Shown here piece after piece: positions 8,164 to 15,899 of a DNA stretch of 48,888 nucleotides (the stretch's first letter is position 1; each line of letters begins with the position of its first letter). The stretch spans positions 1-48,888 of the forward strand of contig CAYRNC010000005.1 of NCBI GenBank assembly GCA_964425645.1, read 5' to 3'. Both the position numbers and the translations under genes were made by a program. The notes beneath the pieces were generated by a model. The model was not told the origin of the DNA. It was given only the letters and a program-made list of their open reading frames with translations, and made no database searches. The DNA comes from CAYRNC01 sp964425645 (GTDB taxonomy: Bacteria > Bacillota > Clostridia > Peptostreptococcales > Anaerovoracaceae).

Positions 8164-9458
8164 GGTTTTACCTCCGCCTGTATATTTTTTATGATACCTC
8201 CAATATCGCTGCGGTAATGCATGCCGTCAAAGCTTATTTTTTTTATTCCCGCGTAGGCATTATCAATTGCCTTATTCAATGTATCGGAGACAGCTGTGAC
8301 CCCAAGAACCCGCCCACCGGCGGTTTTCAGCTCCTCATCAGAGGTTTTCTTTGTACCGGAATGAAATACCGTAATGCTGTCTTGCTTTGCAAGCTGTCCC
8401 GAATCAAGGCCTTTGATAGGCTTTCCCATCTCATATTTCCCGGGATAACCGGAAGAGGAGGCGATGACGCAGCAGGAATATGCCTCACTAAATATTATTT
8501 CGCTTTCCGCCAGCCTTTCTTCGACAACTGCTTCCATTATGGATAAAAGATCGGAAGAAAGCAAGGGAAGAACTGCTTGGGCTTCCGGGTCGCCGAACCT
8601 GCAGTTATACTCTATCACCTTAGGCCCCTTGTCCGACAGCATCAGACCGAAATAAAGACAGCCTTTAAAAGGTCTTCCCTCCCTGTTCATCGCATGCATG
8701 GTAGGGGTAAAGATGTTTTCCATGCACCAAGATGCGATGTCCTTCGTGTAGAAGGGGTTGGGTGCAATTACCCCCATTCCCCCGGTGTTTGGTCCCAAGT
8801 CGCCGTCGAAGGCCCTTTTATGGTCCATGGAGGACACCATGGGGATAAGGGTTTTTGAATCTGTAAAAGCAAGAACGGATACTTCAGGACCTGTGAGATA
8901 CTCCTCTATGATTATGCGTTCACCGCTTTTTCCGAATATCCGCTCCGTCATAATCTTATGTATGGCGGTTTTTGCCATTTCGAATGATTCCGCAATGATT
9001 ACCCCTTTGCCAAGAGCCAGGCCATCGGCTTTAATCACTGCAGGTAATTCGATTTGGCGAACGTAATCACACGCCTCACTTTCCGAATAAAAAACTCGAT
9101 AATTTGCGGTGGGGATGCCGTATTTTTGCATCATTTGCTTGGCAAATACCTTACTTCCCTCTATTATGGCAGCCCTCGCGCCGGGTCCGAATGTAGGTAT
9201 CCCTAATGCAGACAGGCAGTCTGCTGCACCCATAGCTAAAGGGTCGTCCGGACCTATTACAGCAAAATCCGGCTTGTGATCTGAAGCAAACCTCGCAATA
9301 TTATCGAGGTCCGTCGCTTTTATATCCACGCATACAGCATCAAATTCTATGCCTCCGTTTCCGGGCAGCGCAAAGATCTTTGACACTTTTGGATTTTCTT
9401 TGATTTTTTTTATTATGGCATGCTCTCTGCCGCCGCCTCCTACGACCAGTATTTTCAT
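8160..9458 (-). CDS. purD: phosphoribosylamine-glycine ligase (GAR synthetase)
   Basis: PurD joins phosphoribosylamine and glycine with ATP, the second step of purine synthesis. The 432-residue product starts with the pre-ATP-grasp signature KILVVGGGGREHAI. It continues with the ATP-grasp segments PAVIKADGLALGKGVIIAES, the PNTGGMGVIAPNPF signature (about residues 223-236), VIEYNCRFGDPEAQAVLPLL and a typical C-terminal domain. The length is normal and no domain is fused to it. The gene begins behind GGAGGCTGCAAC, 15 bases after the AICAR formyltransferase gene, and overlaps purL by 4 bases. Confidence 0.96.
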   Translation of the reverse strand: MKILVVGGGGREHAIIKKIKENPKVSKIFALPGNGGIEFDAVCVDIKATDLDNIARFASDHKPDFAVIGPDDPLAMGAADCLSALGIPTFGPGARAAIIEGSKVFAKQMMQKYGIPTANYRVFYSESEACDYVRQIELPAVIKADGLALGKGVIIAESFEMAKTAIHKIMTERIFGKSGERIIIEEYLTGPEVSVLAFTDSKTLIPMVSSMDHKRAFDGDLGPNTGGMGVIAPNPFYTKDIASWCMENIFTPTMHAMNREGRPFKGCLYFGLMLSDKGPKVIEYNCRFGDPEAQAVLPLLSSDLLSIMEAVVEERLAESEIIFSEAYSCCVIASSSGYPGKYEMGKPIKGLDSGQLAKQDSITVFHSGTKKTSDEELKTAGGRVLGVTAVSDTLNKAIDNAYAGIKKISFDGMHYRSDIGGIIKNIQAEVKP

Positions 9459-9473
9459 GTTGCAGCCTCCTTA

Positions 9474-10643
9474 TCAGTGATGAAATAATCTCATCTTTGT
9501 AAATGCCATAACTATACCTAAATCGTTGCAGGCATCTATAACGTGATGGTCGCGAATTGATCCGCCGGGCTGGGCTATATACGATACGCCGCTTCTGTAA
9601 GCCCTCCTGATATTGTCATCAAAGGGCAAAAAGGCATCGCTTCCCATAGCTATGCCTTTTATACCTGAAAGCCATTCGCGTTTTTCTTCCTTTGGGAAAG
9701 GTTTTGGCTGTCTTTCAAAATGATGTGCCCATACATCATCTCCTATGACATCGCCCGGATGTTCTCCTAAGTAGACATCGATGCAATTATCCCGTTCGGG
9801 CCTGCTGATGTTTTTTAAAAAGGGTAGGTTCATCACTTTCGGGTGGCGGCGGAGCTGCCAGATATCCGCCTTATCGCCTGCTAGTCCGGTGCAATGGATT
9901 CTGGACTGCTGGCCGGCGCCCACTCCTATAGTCTGACCATCATATGCATAACAAATTGAGTTAGATTGAGTGTATTTCAGCGTAATCAAAGCCACCAGAA
10001 GATCTCGTTTTGCGGTCTTTGGAAGCTCTGTGTTTTCCGTGACTATTCGGGACAGCAGTTCTTCATTTATTATGGACTCATTTCTTTCCTGCTGAAAAGT
10101 AATTCCGAACACTTCCCTTGTTTCGATGTGGGGCGGAATATAATCTTTATCAAAGGATAATATCGTGTAATTCCCTTTTCGCTTTTTTTTCAGTATATCC
10201 AGTGCTTCCTGTTTATATCCCGGCGCTATGATGCCGTCGGAAACTTCCTTCTCAATGAACAGTGCCGTTTCTTTATCGCATGCATCGGAAAGGGCTATAA
10301 AGTCCCCGAAGGACGACATGCGATCCGCCCCTCTTGCCCTGGCATAGGCGCAGGCCAAAGGGGAAAGGTTTTCTGCAGCATAACAGGCCTGTTTGTGTTC
10401 GCGGGAAAGGGGCAAACCTATAGCCGCCCCTGCGGGACTTACGTGCTTAAAGGAGGCTGCCGCCGGAAATCCTGTGGCGGCCTCCAGTTCCAAAACCAGT
10501 TGTAAACCGTTCAGGGCGTCAAGCAGATTGATATATCCCGGGCTTCCGTTTTGAATCGTAAGAGGAAGATTACCTTCCTTCATGAAAATCTTTGCCGATT
10601 TCTGATTTGGATTAAGTCCGTATTTTAATGTGATTGATTGCAT
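9474..10643 (-). CDS. AICAR formyltransferase, stand-alone (C-terminal half of PurH)
   Basis: The protein transfers a formyl group from 10-formyl-THF to AICAR, the ninth step. It matches only the formyltransferase part of bifunctional PurH: LKYGLNPNQ, the catalytic Lys66-His67 pair in SFKHVSPAGAAIG, RADRMSSFGDFIALSD, and the end QPGGSIRDHHVIDACND. The roughly 200-residue IMP cyclohydrolase (MGS-like) domain is absent, and that step is supplied by the gene just upstream. I chose the ATG at 10643, which has AAAGGA nine bases before it. An ATG at 10667 overlaps the previous stop (ATGA) but has no ribosome site; using it adds eight residues. Stand-alone enzymes of this type have been called PurV. 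Confidence 0.9.
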   Translation of the reverse strand: MQSITLKYGLNPNQKSAKIFMKEGNLPLTIQNGSPGYINLLDALNGLQLVLELEAATGFPAAASFKHVSPAGAAIGLPLSREHKQACYAAENLSPLACAYARARGADRMSSFGDFIALSDACDKETALFIEKEVSDGIIAPGYKQEALDILKKKRKGNYTILSFDKDYIPPHIETREVFGITFQQERNESIINEELLSRIVTENTELPKTAKRDLLVALITLKYTQSNSICYAYDGQTIGVGAGQQSRIHCTGLAGDKADIWQLRRHPKVMNLPFLKNISRPERDNCIDVYLGEHPGDVIGDDVWAHHFERQPKPFPKEEKREWLSGIKGIAMGSDAFLPFDDNIRRAYRSGVSYIAQPGGSIRDHHVIDACNDLGIVMAFTKMRLFHH

Positions 10644-10663
10644 GGCCAGATGTCCTTTCTTAG

Positions 10664-11374
10664 TCATATGTTAATTATTTCGGTTGAATAATTACCGCTT
10701 TCAAGGTTAATCATGCGGACGAAAAGAGATACTCTGTTTTCAGCCGACAGGCTTTCAAAAATGCGGTTTGCATATCCTTTCAGATCGCCATAGTCTTCCA
10801 TATCTATTGCTACGGCTGCGGGCTCGCCTCTAAAGGAGGGCAGGGGATCCATATTGCTCTCATATGTGTGAATAAGGTGTCCCAGCCCCGGCACGGATTC
10901 ATATTGACAGTAGAAGCGTTCACAGGCATTGGGATTTCCTCTTGCAGTTTTAAGTATTGAAAGCCAGTACTCTGTATTCATACTTTTTCTGACGAGGATG
11001 CCTGAAATTCTGGGTGTGTAATTAGGGGCATCCGGTTCAAAACTGCGTTCTGCAAGGGCTTCACAAAAAGATTTCCCCTGCGACATTGCCTCGTAGATTG
11101 TATCCGTTTGATCTCCGTTAGTTACAATGGTTATATGTCCCATAACCCGTATCGGTGAATAGATGATAAGGGAGGGATCGACGATTTTCAACGGATCCTT
11201 TGCCTTTGTCCGAAGCCCTTCGCCCGAAGGAACAAATACGCGGTTACGGCTGTTTTCGCTTCTGCCCATGATGAAGTATGCGATGACGCCATTATTGCCG
11301 TCCCGGCTAGTACCTATCAGGATTCCTCGTCCCGGATATGTTCTTTCTTTAAGATAGTCGAAAAGATCAGTCAC
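10664..11374 (-). CDS. IMP cyclohydrolase, PurO-like
   Basis: The 236-residue protein resembles the PurO-type IMP cyclohydrolase family (IMP_cyclohyd), first known from archaea. It shows GRGILIGTSRDGNNGVIAYF near the start, then IIYSPIRVMGHITIVTNGDQTD, PNYTPRISGIL, and VAIDMEDYGDL. It closes FAICAR to IMP, the last step, which bifunctional PurH does in most bacteria. Its place directly before an AICAR formyltransferase lacking the cyclohydrolase domain supports this. It overlaps purN by 8 bases at its start and touches the following gene. The family belongs to the Ntn-hydrolase fold and is unrelated to the PurH domain. Confidence 0.86.
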   Translation of the reverse strand: MTDLFDYLKERTYPGRGILIGTSRDGNNGVIAYFIMGRSENSRNRVFVPSGEGLRTKAKDPLKIVDPSLIIYSPIRVMGHITIVTNGDQTDTIYEAMSQGKSFCEALAERSFEPDAPNYTPRISGILVRKSMNTEYWLSILKTARGNPNACERFYCQYESVPGLGHLIHTYESNMDPLPSFRGEPAAVAIDMEDYGDLKGYANRIFESLSAENRVSLFVRMINLESGNYSTEIINI

Positions 11375-11972
11375 AGCAATATTGTCCTTTCTTTGTCCAC
11401 CTGCGGCATAAGCATTCTACAGCTTTCGGAAGCATTACCCATTCCGCTTCTTCCTTGACGCGTTTTTGCAAGGTCAAAGGAGTATCCTCCTTATGAACCC
11501 TTATTTTTTTCTGCATCAGGATATCGCCCCCGTCAGGTATTTCATTTACAAAATGCACGGTTGCCCCCGTTACCTTGACCTTGCTGCTGATTACCGCTTC
11601 ATGAACTCTGAGCCCGTAATAGCCGGGACCGCAGAAGGAAGGTATCAAAGAAGGGTGAATATTTATTATCCGTCTGTCATACGTTCTTACAACTTCTTTT
11701 CCAAGGATGGATAAAAAACCTGCCAAGACGACTATATGGATGGACGATGTCTGAAGCAGTTTAAGCAGCTTCTTATCAAAGTCGGGTATCCCTTTTTCTA
11801 TTGCAGCTGTTTTTATTTCGTTTTCCCTTGCTTTTTTAAGTCCGTCGGCATCTGCCCGGTCAGAAACGACAAGCATGATCCGTCCGGATGAAAGCACGCC
11901 GCTTTTTTGTGCATCTATTAATGCCTGCAGGTTTGTGCCGCTTCCTGATATCAATACCGCAATATTCAGCAT
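11367..11972 (-). CDS. purN: phosphoribosylglycinamide formyltransferase
   Basis: PurN formylates GAR using 10-formyl-THF, step three. The 201-residue protein has the phosphate loop LISGSGTNLQALIDA and the catalytic Asn/His in INIHPSLIPSFCGPGYYG. The third catalytic residue, Asp, lies in VNEIPDGGDIL. The length is that of the monofunctional enzyme. It overlaps purM by 7 bases and the next gene by 8, typical of tight translational coupling in this operon. The last residues (RRWTKKGQYCCD) diverge from the family, as expected for an overlapping end. Confidence 0.95.
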   Translation of the reverse strand: MLNIAVLISGSGTNLQALIDAQKSGVLSSGRIMLVVSDRADADGLKKARENEIKTAAIEKGIPDFDKKLLKLLQTSSIHIVVLAGFLSILGKEVVRTYDRRIINIHPSLIPSFCGPGYYGLRVHEAVISSKVKVTGATVHFVNEIPDGGDILMQKKIRVHKEDTPLTLQKRVKEEAEWVMLPKAVECLCRRWTKKGQYCCD

Positions 11973-13003
11973 AGCACAACCTCTTTAGAACCGGAGACGA
12001 TTTCGCCTATGGCGATGGCTTGCTGACCTTCCTTTTTAAGGATGCCGACAGCCTTTGGAAAAGAGGAAGCCTCAACAATCAAGGACATTCCTATGCCCAT
12101 ATTAAAAACGTTAAACATCTCATTTGCGGGTATACCTCCACATTTCTCTATCAAGCCGAAGATAGGGCTGTAGGGAAGCTTGTCTGTAAAAATTCGCGCA
12201 CTGCAGTTTTCAGGAAGCACCCTGGGGATATTTTCATAAAACCCTCCTCCGGTAATATGGCTGATTCCTTTTAAGGATGCCTTATTAATGTGTTCGATGA
12301 GGCTGAGAACAGGTTTTACATATATCTTTGTAGGTGTGAGTAGGGCCTCCCCTAAAGACATTCCCAATTCGGGGATCCTGTCGTTTAATTTTTTCATGTC
12401 AAATATCTGCCTTATCAAAGAAAATCCGTTAGAATGTGCTCCGCTGGAGGGAAGGCCGATGATGATATCCCCCGGTTTTATATTTTTGCCGTCGATGATT
12501 TTATCCTTGTCGACTATCCCCACCGAAAATCCTGCGATATCATATTCTGACGCTCTGTAAAAGCCGGGCATTTCAGCGGTCTCTCCCCCTAACAGCGCAC
12601 AGTTAGCCTGCAGGCAGCCCTCTGCCACGCCGGAAACTACAGCAGCCATTTTTTCGGGCTGTACTTTACCTGTTGCAAGATAGTCAAGAAAGAACAGGGG
12701 TTTTGCCCCGCAGCAGATAATATCGTTGACGCACATGGCAACGCAGTCTATGCCGATTGTCTTGTGACTATCCATCAGGAAGGCTATTTTAAGCTTTGTT
12801 CCCACTCCGTCTGTTGCAGAAACGAGGACCGGGTTTTTTATGCCTGCAAGATCCGGTTCCATCATACCGCTAAAGCTTCCGATGCTCCCGATTACTCCTT
12901 TTGTTCTTGTCCGCTTCACGTGTTCTTTTATAAGGGAGACCGTTTCATAACCGGCCTCTATATTGACACCGGATTTTTTATAATTCCCGGTATGATTATC
13001 CAT
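11966..13003 (-). CDS. purM: phosphoribosylformylglycinamidine cyclo-ligase (AIR synthetase)
   Basis: PurM closes the imidazole ring of FGAM to AIR with ATP, step five. The chosen start at 13003 gives 345 residues beginning MDNHTGNYKKSGVNIEAGYE, which fits the family. An in-frame ATG at 13069 lies inside purF and is less likely. Signatures are KGVIGSIGSFSGM, LVSATDGVGTKLKIAF, CVNDIICCGAKPLFFLDY, GCALLGGETAEMPGFY-like residues (NCALLGGETAEMPGFY here), GLPSSGAHSNGFSLIR and ISHITGGGFYENIPRVLP. AAAGG overlaps the purF stop and serves as ribosome site, ten bases after it. Confidence 0.95.
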   Translation of the reverse strand: MDNHTGNYKKSGVNIEAGYETVSLIKEHVKRTRTKGVIGSIGSFSGMMEPDLAGIKNPVLVSATDGVGTKLKIAFLMDSHKTIGIDCVAMCVNDIICCGAKPLFFLDYLATGKVQPEKMAAVVSGVAEGCLQANCALLGGETAEMPGFYRASEYDIAGFSVGIVDKDKIIDGKNIKPGDIIIGLPSSGAHSNGFSLIRQIFDMKKLNDRIPELGMSLGEALLTPTKIYVKPVLSLIEHINKASLKGISHITGGGFYENIPRVLPENCSARIFTDKLPYSPIFGLIEKCGGIPANEMFNVFNMGIGMSLIVEASSFPKAVGILKKEGQQAIAIGEIVSGSKEVVLC

Positions 13004-13013
13004 ACGCTTACCT

Positions 13014-14459
13014 TTATTCCTTTCCGGAGACACCAAGCTTTTGATCGTAGCGGCAGATTCCTTCTTCATACGGCTGCTTTACCGGTACAGGATAATCTCC
13101 GGTAAAACAGGCGGTGCAGAAGTCGTGGGAGGGATTGTCCGCCAGCTTTGTAACATTATCCGCGCCGAGAAAACCTAAGGAATCCACCCCTATAATTTTA
13201 GTGATCTCTTCGATTGAATGATTAGCAGATATTAGGTTCTCTTTCGATTTGATATCGGTTCCGTAGTAACATGGATACAGGAATGGGGGAGATGATACCC
13301 TCATGTGAATCTCCCTTGCGCCTGCAGCCCGAAGCAGCTTTACGATGCGCCTGCTGGTAGTTCCCCTGACTATAGAATCATCAACCAGGATTACCCTTTT
13401 ATTTCTGACTGTCGATGATATGGTCGATAATTTAATTTGTAAAATGCTCTCCCTTTTTGGCTGAGTATATTCTATGAAAGTTCTGCCGATGTATTTATTT
13501 TTTATGAATCCTACATCGTAGGGTATTCCGGACTGTTTAGAGTAGCCCAATGCGGCGTCAAGACCGGAATCGGGAACCCCTATGACCACATCGGCCTGTA
13601 CGGGATGCTCCAAAGCAAGAAAAGCTCCCGCCCTTTGTCTTGCAGTGTGAATGCAGCTTCCGTCTATTATGGAATCGGGACGTGCAAAGTAAATGAATTC
13701 GAAGACACAAGAGGATTTTTTGTGATTTCCGCAATGGGTTTTTATGCTTCTCATTTTTCGGTCCTCTATGACTATAATTTCGCCCGGTTCCACATCCCGC
13801 ATAAATTTAGCCCCTATACTGTCTAATGCACAGCTTTCAGAGGCGATTACGTAGCCATCGCCGATGCTCCCTATGCACAAGGGGCGAAAGCCCATGGGGT
13901 CTCTGACAGCCAACAGCTTTTTAGGTGACATTATCACAAGTGAGTAAGCTCCTTCAAGTTTAAACATGGCGGCACTGACTGCATCCTCAATTGAAGGAAC
14001 CTTTATGCGCTCCCTTGTGATCGTGTACGCTATGATTTCTGCATCTGCACTTGTATGGAAGATTGCCCCCGACAATTCCAGTTCTTCGCGCAAAAAAGCA
14101 CCGTTTGTAAGACTTCCGTTATGACCTAAAGCCATATTTCCTTTAACGTGCCTGATAATTAAAGGCTGGGCGTTTGCCTTTGTGGATTCCGACAGGGTGC
14201 TGTATCTGCAGTGACCGATAGCCATGTAGCTTTTGGGAAGACTTTCAAGCACCTTTCTTGTGAAAACCTCACTGATTAGTCCTACATCTTTATGACCCGT
14301 GATTATCCCTTCGTCGTTTATGGCGATGCCGCAGCTTTCCTGCCCTCTGTGTTGAAGAGCGTAAAGCCCGTGATATACGCAGGAAACCGCATCGGTGTCG
14401 GTATCACCAAAGACCCCGAACACTCCGCACTCTTCGTTTATTTCATAGCCGTTTGTCAT
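13014..14459 (-). CDS. purF: amidophosphoribosyltransferase
   Basis: PurF makes phosphoribosylamine from PRPP and glutamine, the committed and feedback-controlled step. The 481-residue precursor has a ten-residue propeptide (MTNGYEINEE), after which Cys11 becomes the N-terminal nucleophile of the glutaminase domain (CGVFGVFGDT, then LYALQHRGQESCGIA). The PRTase domain has the PRPP loop VILVDDSIVRGTTSRRIV. Cysteines in CVFEFIYFARPDS, PCYYGTDI and FCTACF match the four ligands of the 4Fe-4S cluster found in the Bacillus-type enzyme, so oxygen sensitivity is likely. It starts 12 bases after purC. Confidence 0.96.
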   Translation of the reverse strand: MTNGYEINEECGVFGVFGDTDTDAVSCVYHGLYALQHRGQESCGIAINDEGIITGHKDVGLISEVFTRKVLESLPKSYMAIGHCRYSTLSESTKANAQPLIIRHVKGNMALGHNGSLTNGAFLREELELSGAIFHTSADAEIIAYTITRERIKVPSIEDAVSAAMFKLEGAYSLVIMSPKKLLAVRDPMGFRPLCIGSIGDGYVIASESCALDSIGAKFMRDVEPGEIIVIEDRKMRSIKTHCGNHKKSSCVFEFIYFARPDSIIDGSCIHTARQRAGAFLALEHPVQADVVIGVPDSGLDAALGYSKQSGIPYDVGFIKNKYIGRTFIEYTQPKRESILQIKLSTISSTVRNKRVILVDDSIVRGTTSRRIVKLLRAAGAREIHMRVSSPPFLYPCYYGTDIKSKENLISANHSIEEITKIIGVDSLGFLGADNVTKLADNPSHDFCTACFTGDYPVPVKQPYEEGICRYDQKLGVSGKE

Positions 14460-14471
14460 ATTTTCATCTCC

Positions 14472-15185
14472 TCATTTTCCCCCGAGCAGGCGGTGGAATA
14501 CCTCTTTATAGGCTCCTTCCACATTCCCCAGGTCTCGGCGGAATCTGTCTTTGTCCAGCCTTTCTCCTGTGTTGCTGTCCCATAGACGGCAGGTATCAGG
14601 GGATATCTCGTCAGCAAGAATTAAGGTTCCGTCGGCCGGCTTCCCGAATTCCAGCTTAAAATCCACAAGATCAATGCCCATGTTTTTTAAATAAGAGCTA
14701 AGTACAGTATTTATTTTAAATGAATAGTCGGAGATAGATGTCAGCTCCTCTTTTGTGGCAAAACCCATCGCAAGTACGTGATAATCGTTTACCATAGGGT
14801 CCCCGAGGTCATCATTCTTATAGCAGAATTCCAAAACGGTCCCCCTCATTCTTGTTCCTTCGGGAAGGCCGAGTCTTTTGGAAAGCGATCCTGCGGCTAT
14901 GTTTCTGACTATTACCTCAAGCGGTATAATTGTCACTCTTTTTACCAAGGTCTCTGTCTCGGACAGCTGCTTTACAAAGTGCGTCGGAATGCCGCTTCCC
15001 TCAAGCAGCGACATGAGATGATTGCTCATCTGGTTATTTATGGTGCCTTTGCCGTGTATTGTGCCTTTTTTTAATCCGTTGAATGCAGTCGCATCATCTT
15101 TATAGGAAATGATACAAAGTTTCTCATCATCGGTTTTGTAAACCTTTTTCGCTTTTCCCTCGTACAGCAATTCACCCTTATCCAT
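14472..15185 (-). CDS. purC: SAICAR synthetase
   Basis: PurC couples CAIR to aspartate with ATP, step seven. With the start at 15185 the protein has 237 residues, the usual size, and begins MDKGELLYEGKAKKVYKTDD. Other signatures are DDATAFNGLKKGTIHGKG, VIPLEVIVRNIAAGSLSKR-like residues (IIPLEVIVRNIAAGSLSKR here), and LADEISPDTCRLWD. The ATG overlaps the end of purE by 8 bases, and GGGGGA within the purE tail serves as ribosome site. A longer frame from 15212 would add nine unlikely residues. Confidence 0.95.
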   Translation of the reverse strand: MDKGELLYEGKAKKVYKTDDEKLCIISYKDDATAFNGLKKGTIHGKGTINNQMSNHLMSLLEGSGIPTHFVKQLSETETLVKRVTIIPLEVIVRNIAAGSLSKRLGLPEGTRMRGTVLEFCYKNDDLGDPMVNDYHVLAMGFATKEELTSISDYSFKINTVLSSYLKNMGIDLVDFKLEFGKPADGTLILADEISPDTCRLWDSNTGERLDKDRFRRDLGNVEGAYKEVFHRLLGGK

Positions 15186-15681
15186 GTCGATGTTCCCCCA
15201 TAATTTTTGCATCTTTTTTTAGAATATCTTCTTCCGCTTTTTTTCTTCTCGCAGTTAATTTCTGGGCAAGTTTTTCGTCGTTGATTGCAAGAATTTGAGC
15301 CGCCAGAAGTGCAGCGTTTTCTGCTCCGTCTACAGAAACGGCGGCCACCGGTATGCCTTTGGGCATCTGTACGATAGACAGCAAAGCGTCAAGTCCGCCG
15401 AAGGTCGGCGATCCGACAGGGATACCAATGATGGGTAAAGTGCTGTAGGAAGCGAGCACCCCCGCCAGGTGGGCTGCTTTTCCGGCCGCCGCAATCAGCA
15501 CTCCGAAACCTTTTTCTTTTGCGGATGAAGCAAAGGCTTCAACCTGAAAAGGCGTTCTGTGTGCGGATAATACCCTTACTTCGAAGGGGACGTCCAGCTC
15601 TTCAAGAATATCGACGGCGGGTTTTACGATTGGATAATCGCTGTCGCTTCCCATCAGAACTGCAACTTTTAATTTTGTCAT
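15178..15681 (-). CDS. purE: N5-CAIR mutase, catalytic PurE
   Basis: PurE interconverts N5-CAIR and CAIR (class I) or carboxylates AIR (class II). The 167-residue protein has the CAIR-binding segments VLMGSDSDYPIVKPA, VLSAHRTP, GKAAHLAGVLAS and IIGIPVGSPTFGGLDALLSIVQMP. It is the first gene of the operon, behind a GGAGGAC site and a promoter 33 bases upstream. No purK lies in the window. Either purK is elsewhere or this PurE uses CO2 directly; the segment itself does not settle this. purB and purA are also absent from the window. Confidence 0.94.
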   Translation of the reverse strand: MTKLKVAVLMGSDSDYPIVKPAVDILEELDVPFEVRVLSAHRTPFQVEAFASSAKEKGFGVLIAAAGKAAHLAGVLASYSTLPIIGIPVGSPTFGGLDALLSIVQMPKGIPVAAVSVDGAENAALLAAQILAINDEKLAQKLTARRKKAEEDILKKDAKIMGEHRHG

Positions 15682-15714
15682 AATGTCCTCCGTTTTTTAA
15701 ACATCCTTAACTTG

Positions 15715-15744
15715 ATTATATAGTCCCCTGAAGGATGAAAACAA
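15715..15744 (-). promoter_or_regulatory. promoter of the purine operon
   Basis: On the minus strand TTGTTT (15744-15739), an 18-base spacer and a perfect TATAAT (15720-15715) lie 33 bases before the purE start. The leader would be only about 27 bases, too short for a purine riboswitch. Confidence 0.65.
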
Positions 15745-15789
15745 TAAGGAGAGCAGAGAATCCATATAAAATACGGACAAATTTTTTTC

Positions 15790-15817
15790 ATTGTTCGCCC
15801 TTAACCGAATAGTTAAG
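15790..15817. promoter_or_regulatory. possible PurR-type operator / inverted repeat
   Basis: CTTAAC-CGAATA-GTTAAG (15800-15817) is a perfect 6-bp inverted repeat. It contains CCGAA, and a nearby GTTCG (15793-15797) is in the opposite orientation; both partly match the Bacillus PurBox. They lie about 90 bases upstream of the predicted purE start site. The spacing differs from the Bacillus arrangement, so this is tentative. Confidence 0.3.
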
Positions 15818-15843
15818 CGAATTACCGTATTGAATGTACGAGA

Positions 15844-15883
15844 TATAAAGAAGAGGGCAAAGCGATTTCAACCCGCTTTGCCC
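15844..15883 (-). terminator. intrinsic terminator of the ilv operon
   Basis: GGGCAAAGCG (15883-15874) and CGCTTTGCCC (15864-15855) form a 10-bp stem on the minus strand, followed by TCTTCTTTAT, 17 bases after the ilvD stop. Confidence 0.85.
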
Positions 15884-15899
15884 GTATAACAGCTGTCAG

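Noticed and set aside
15682..15899. Purine riboswitch ahead of the purine operon
   Set aside because: The mapped promoter leaves a leader of about 27 bases and no purine aptamer core was found.
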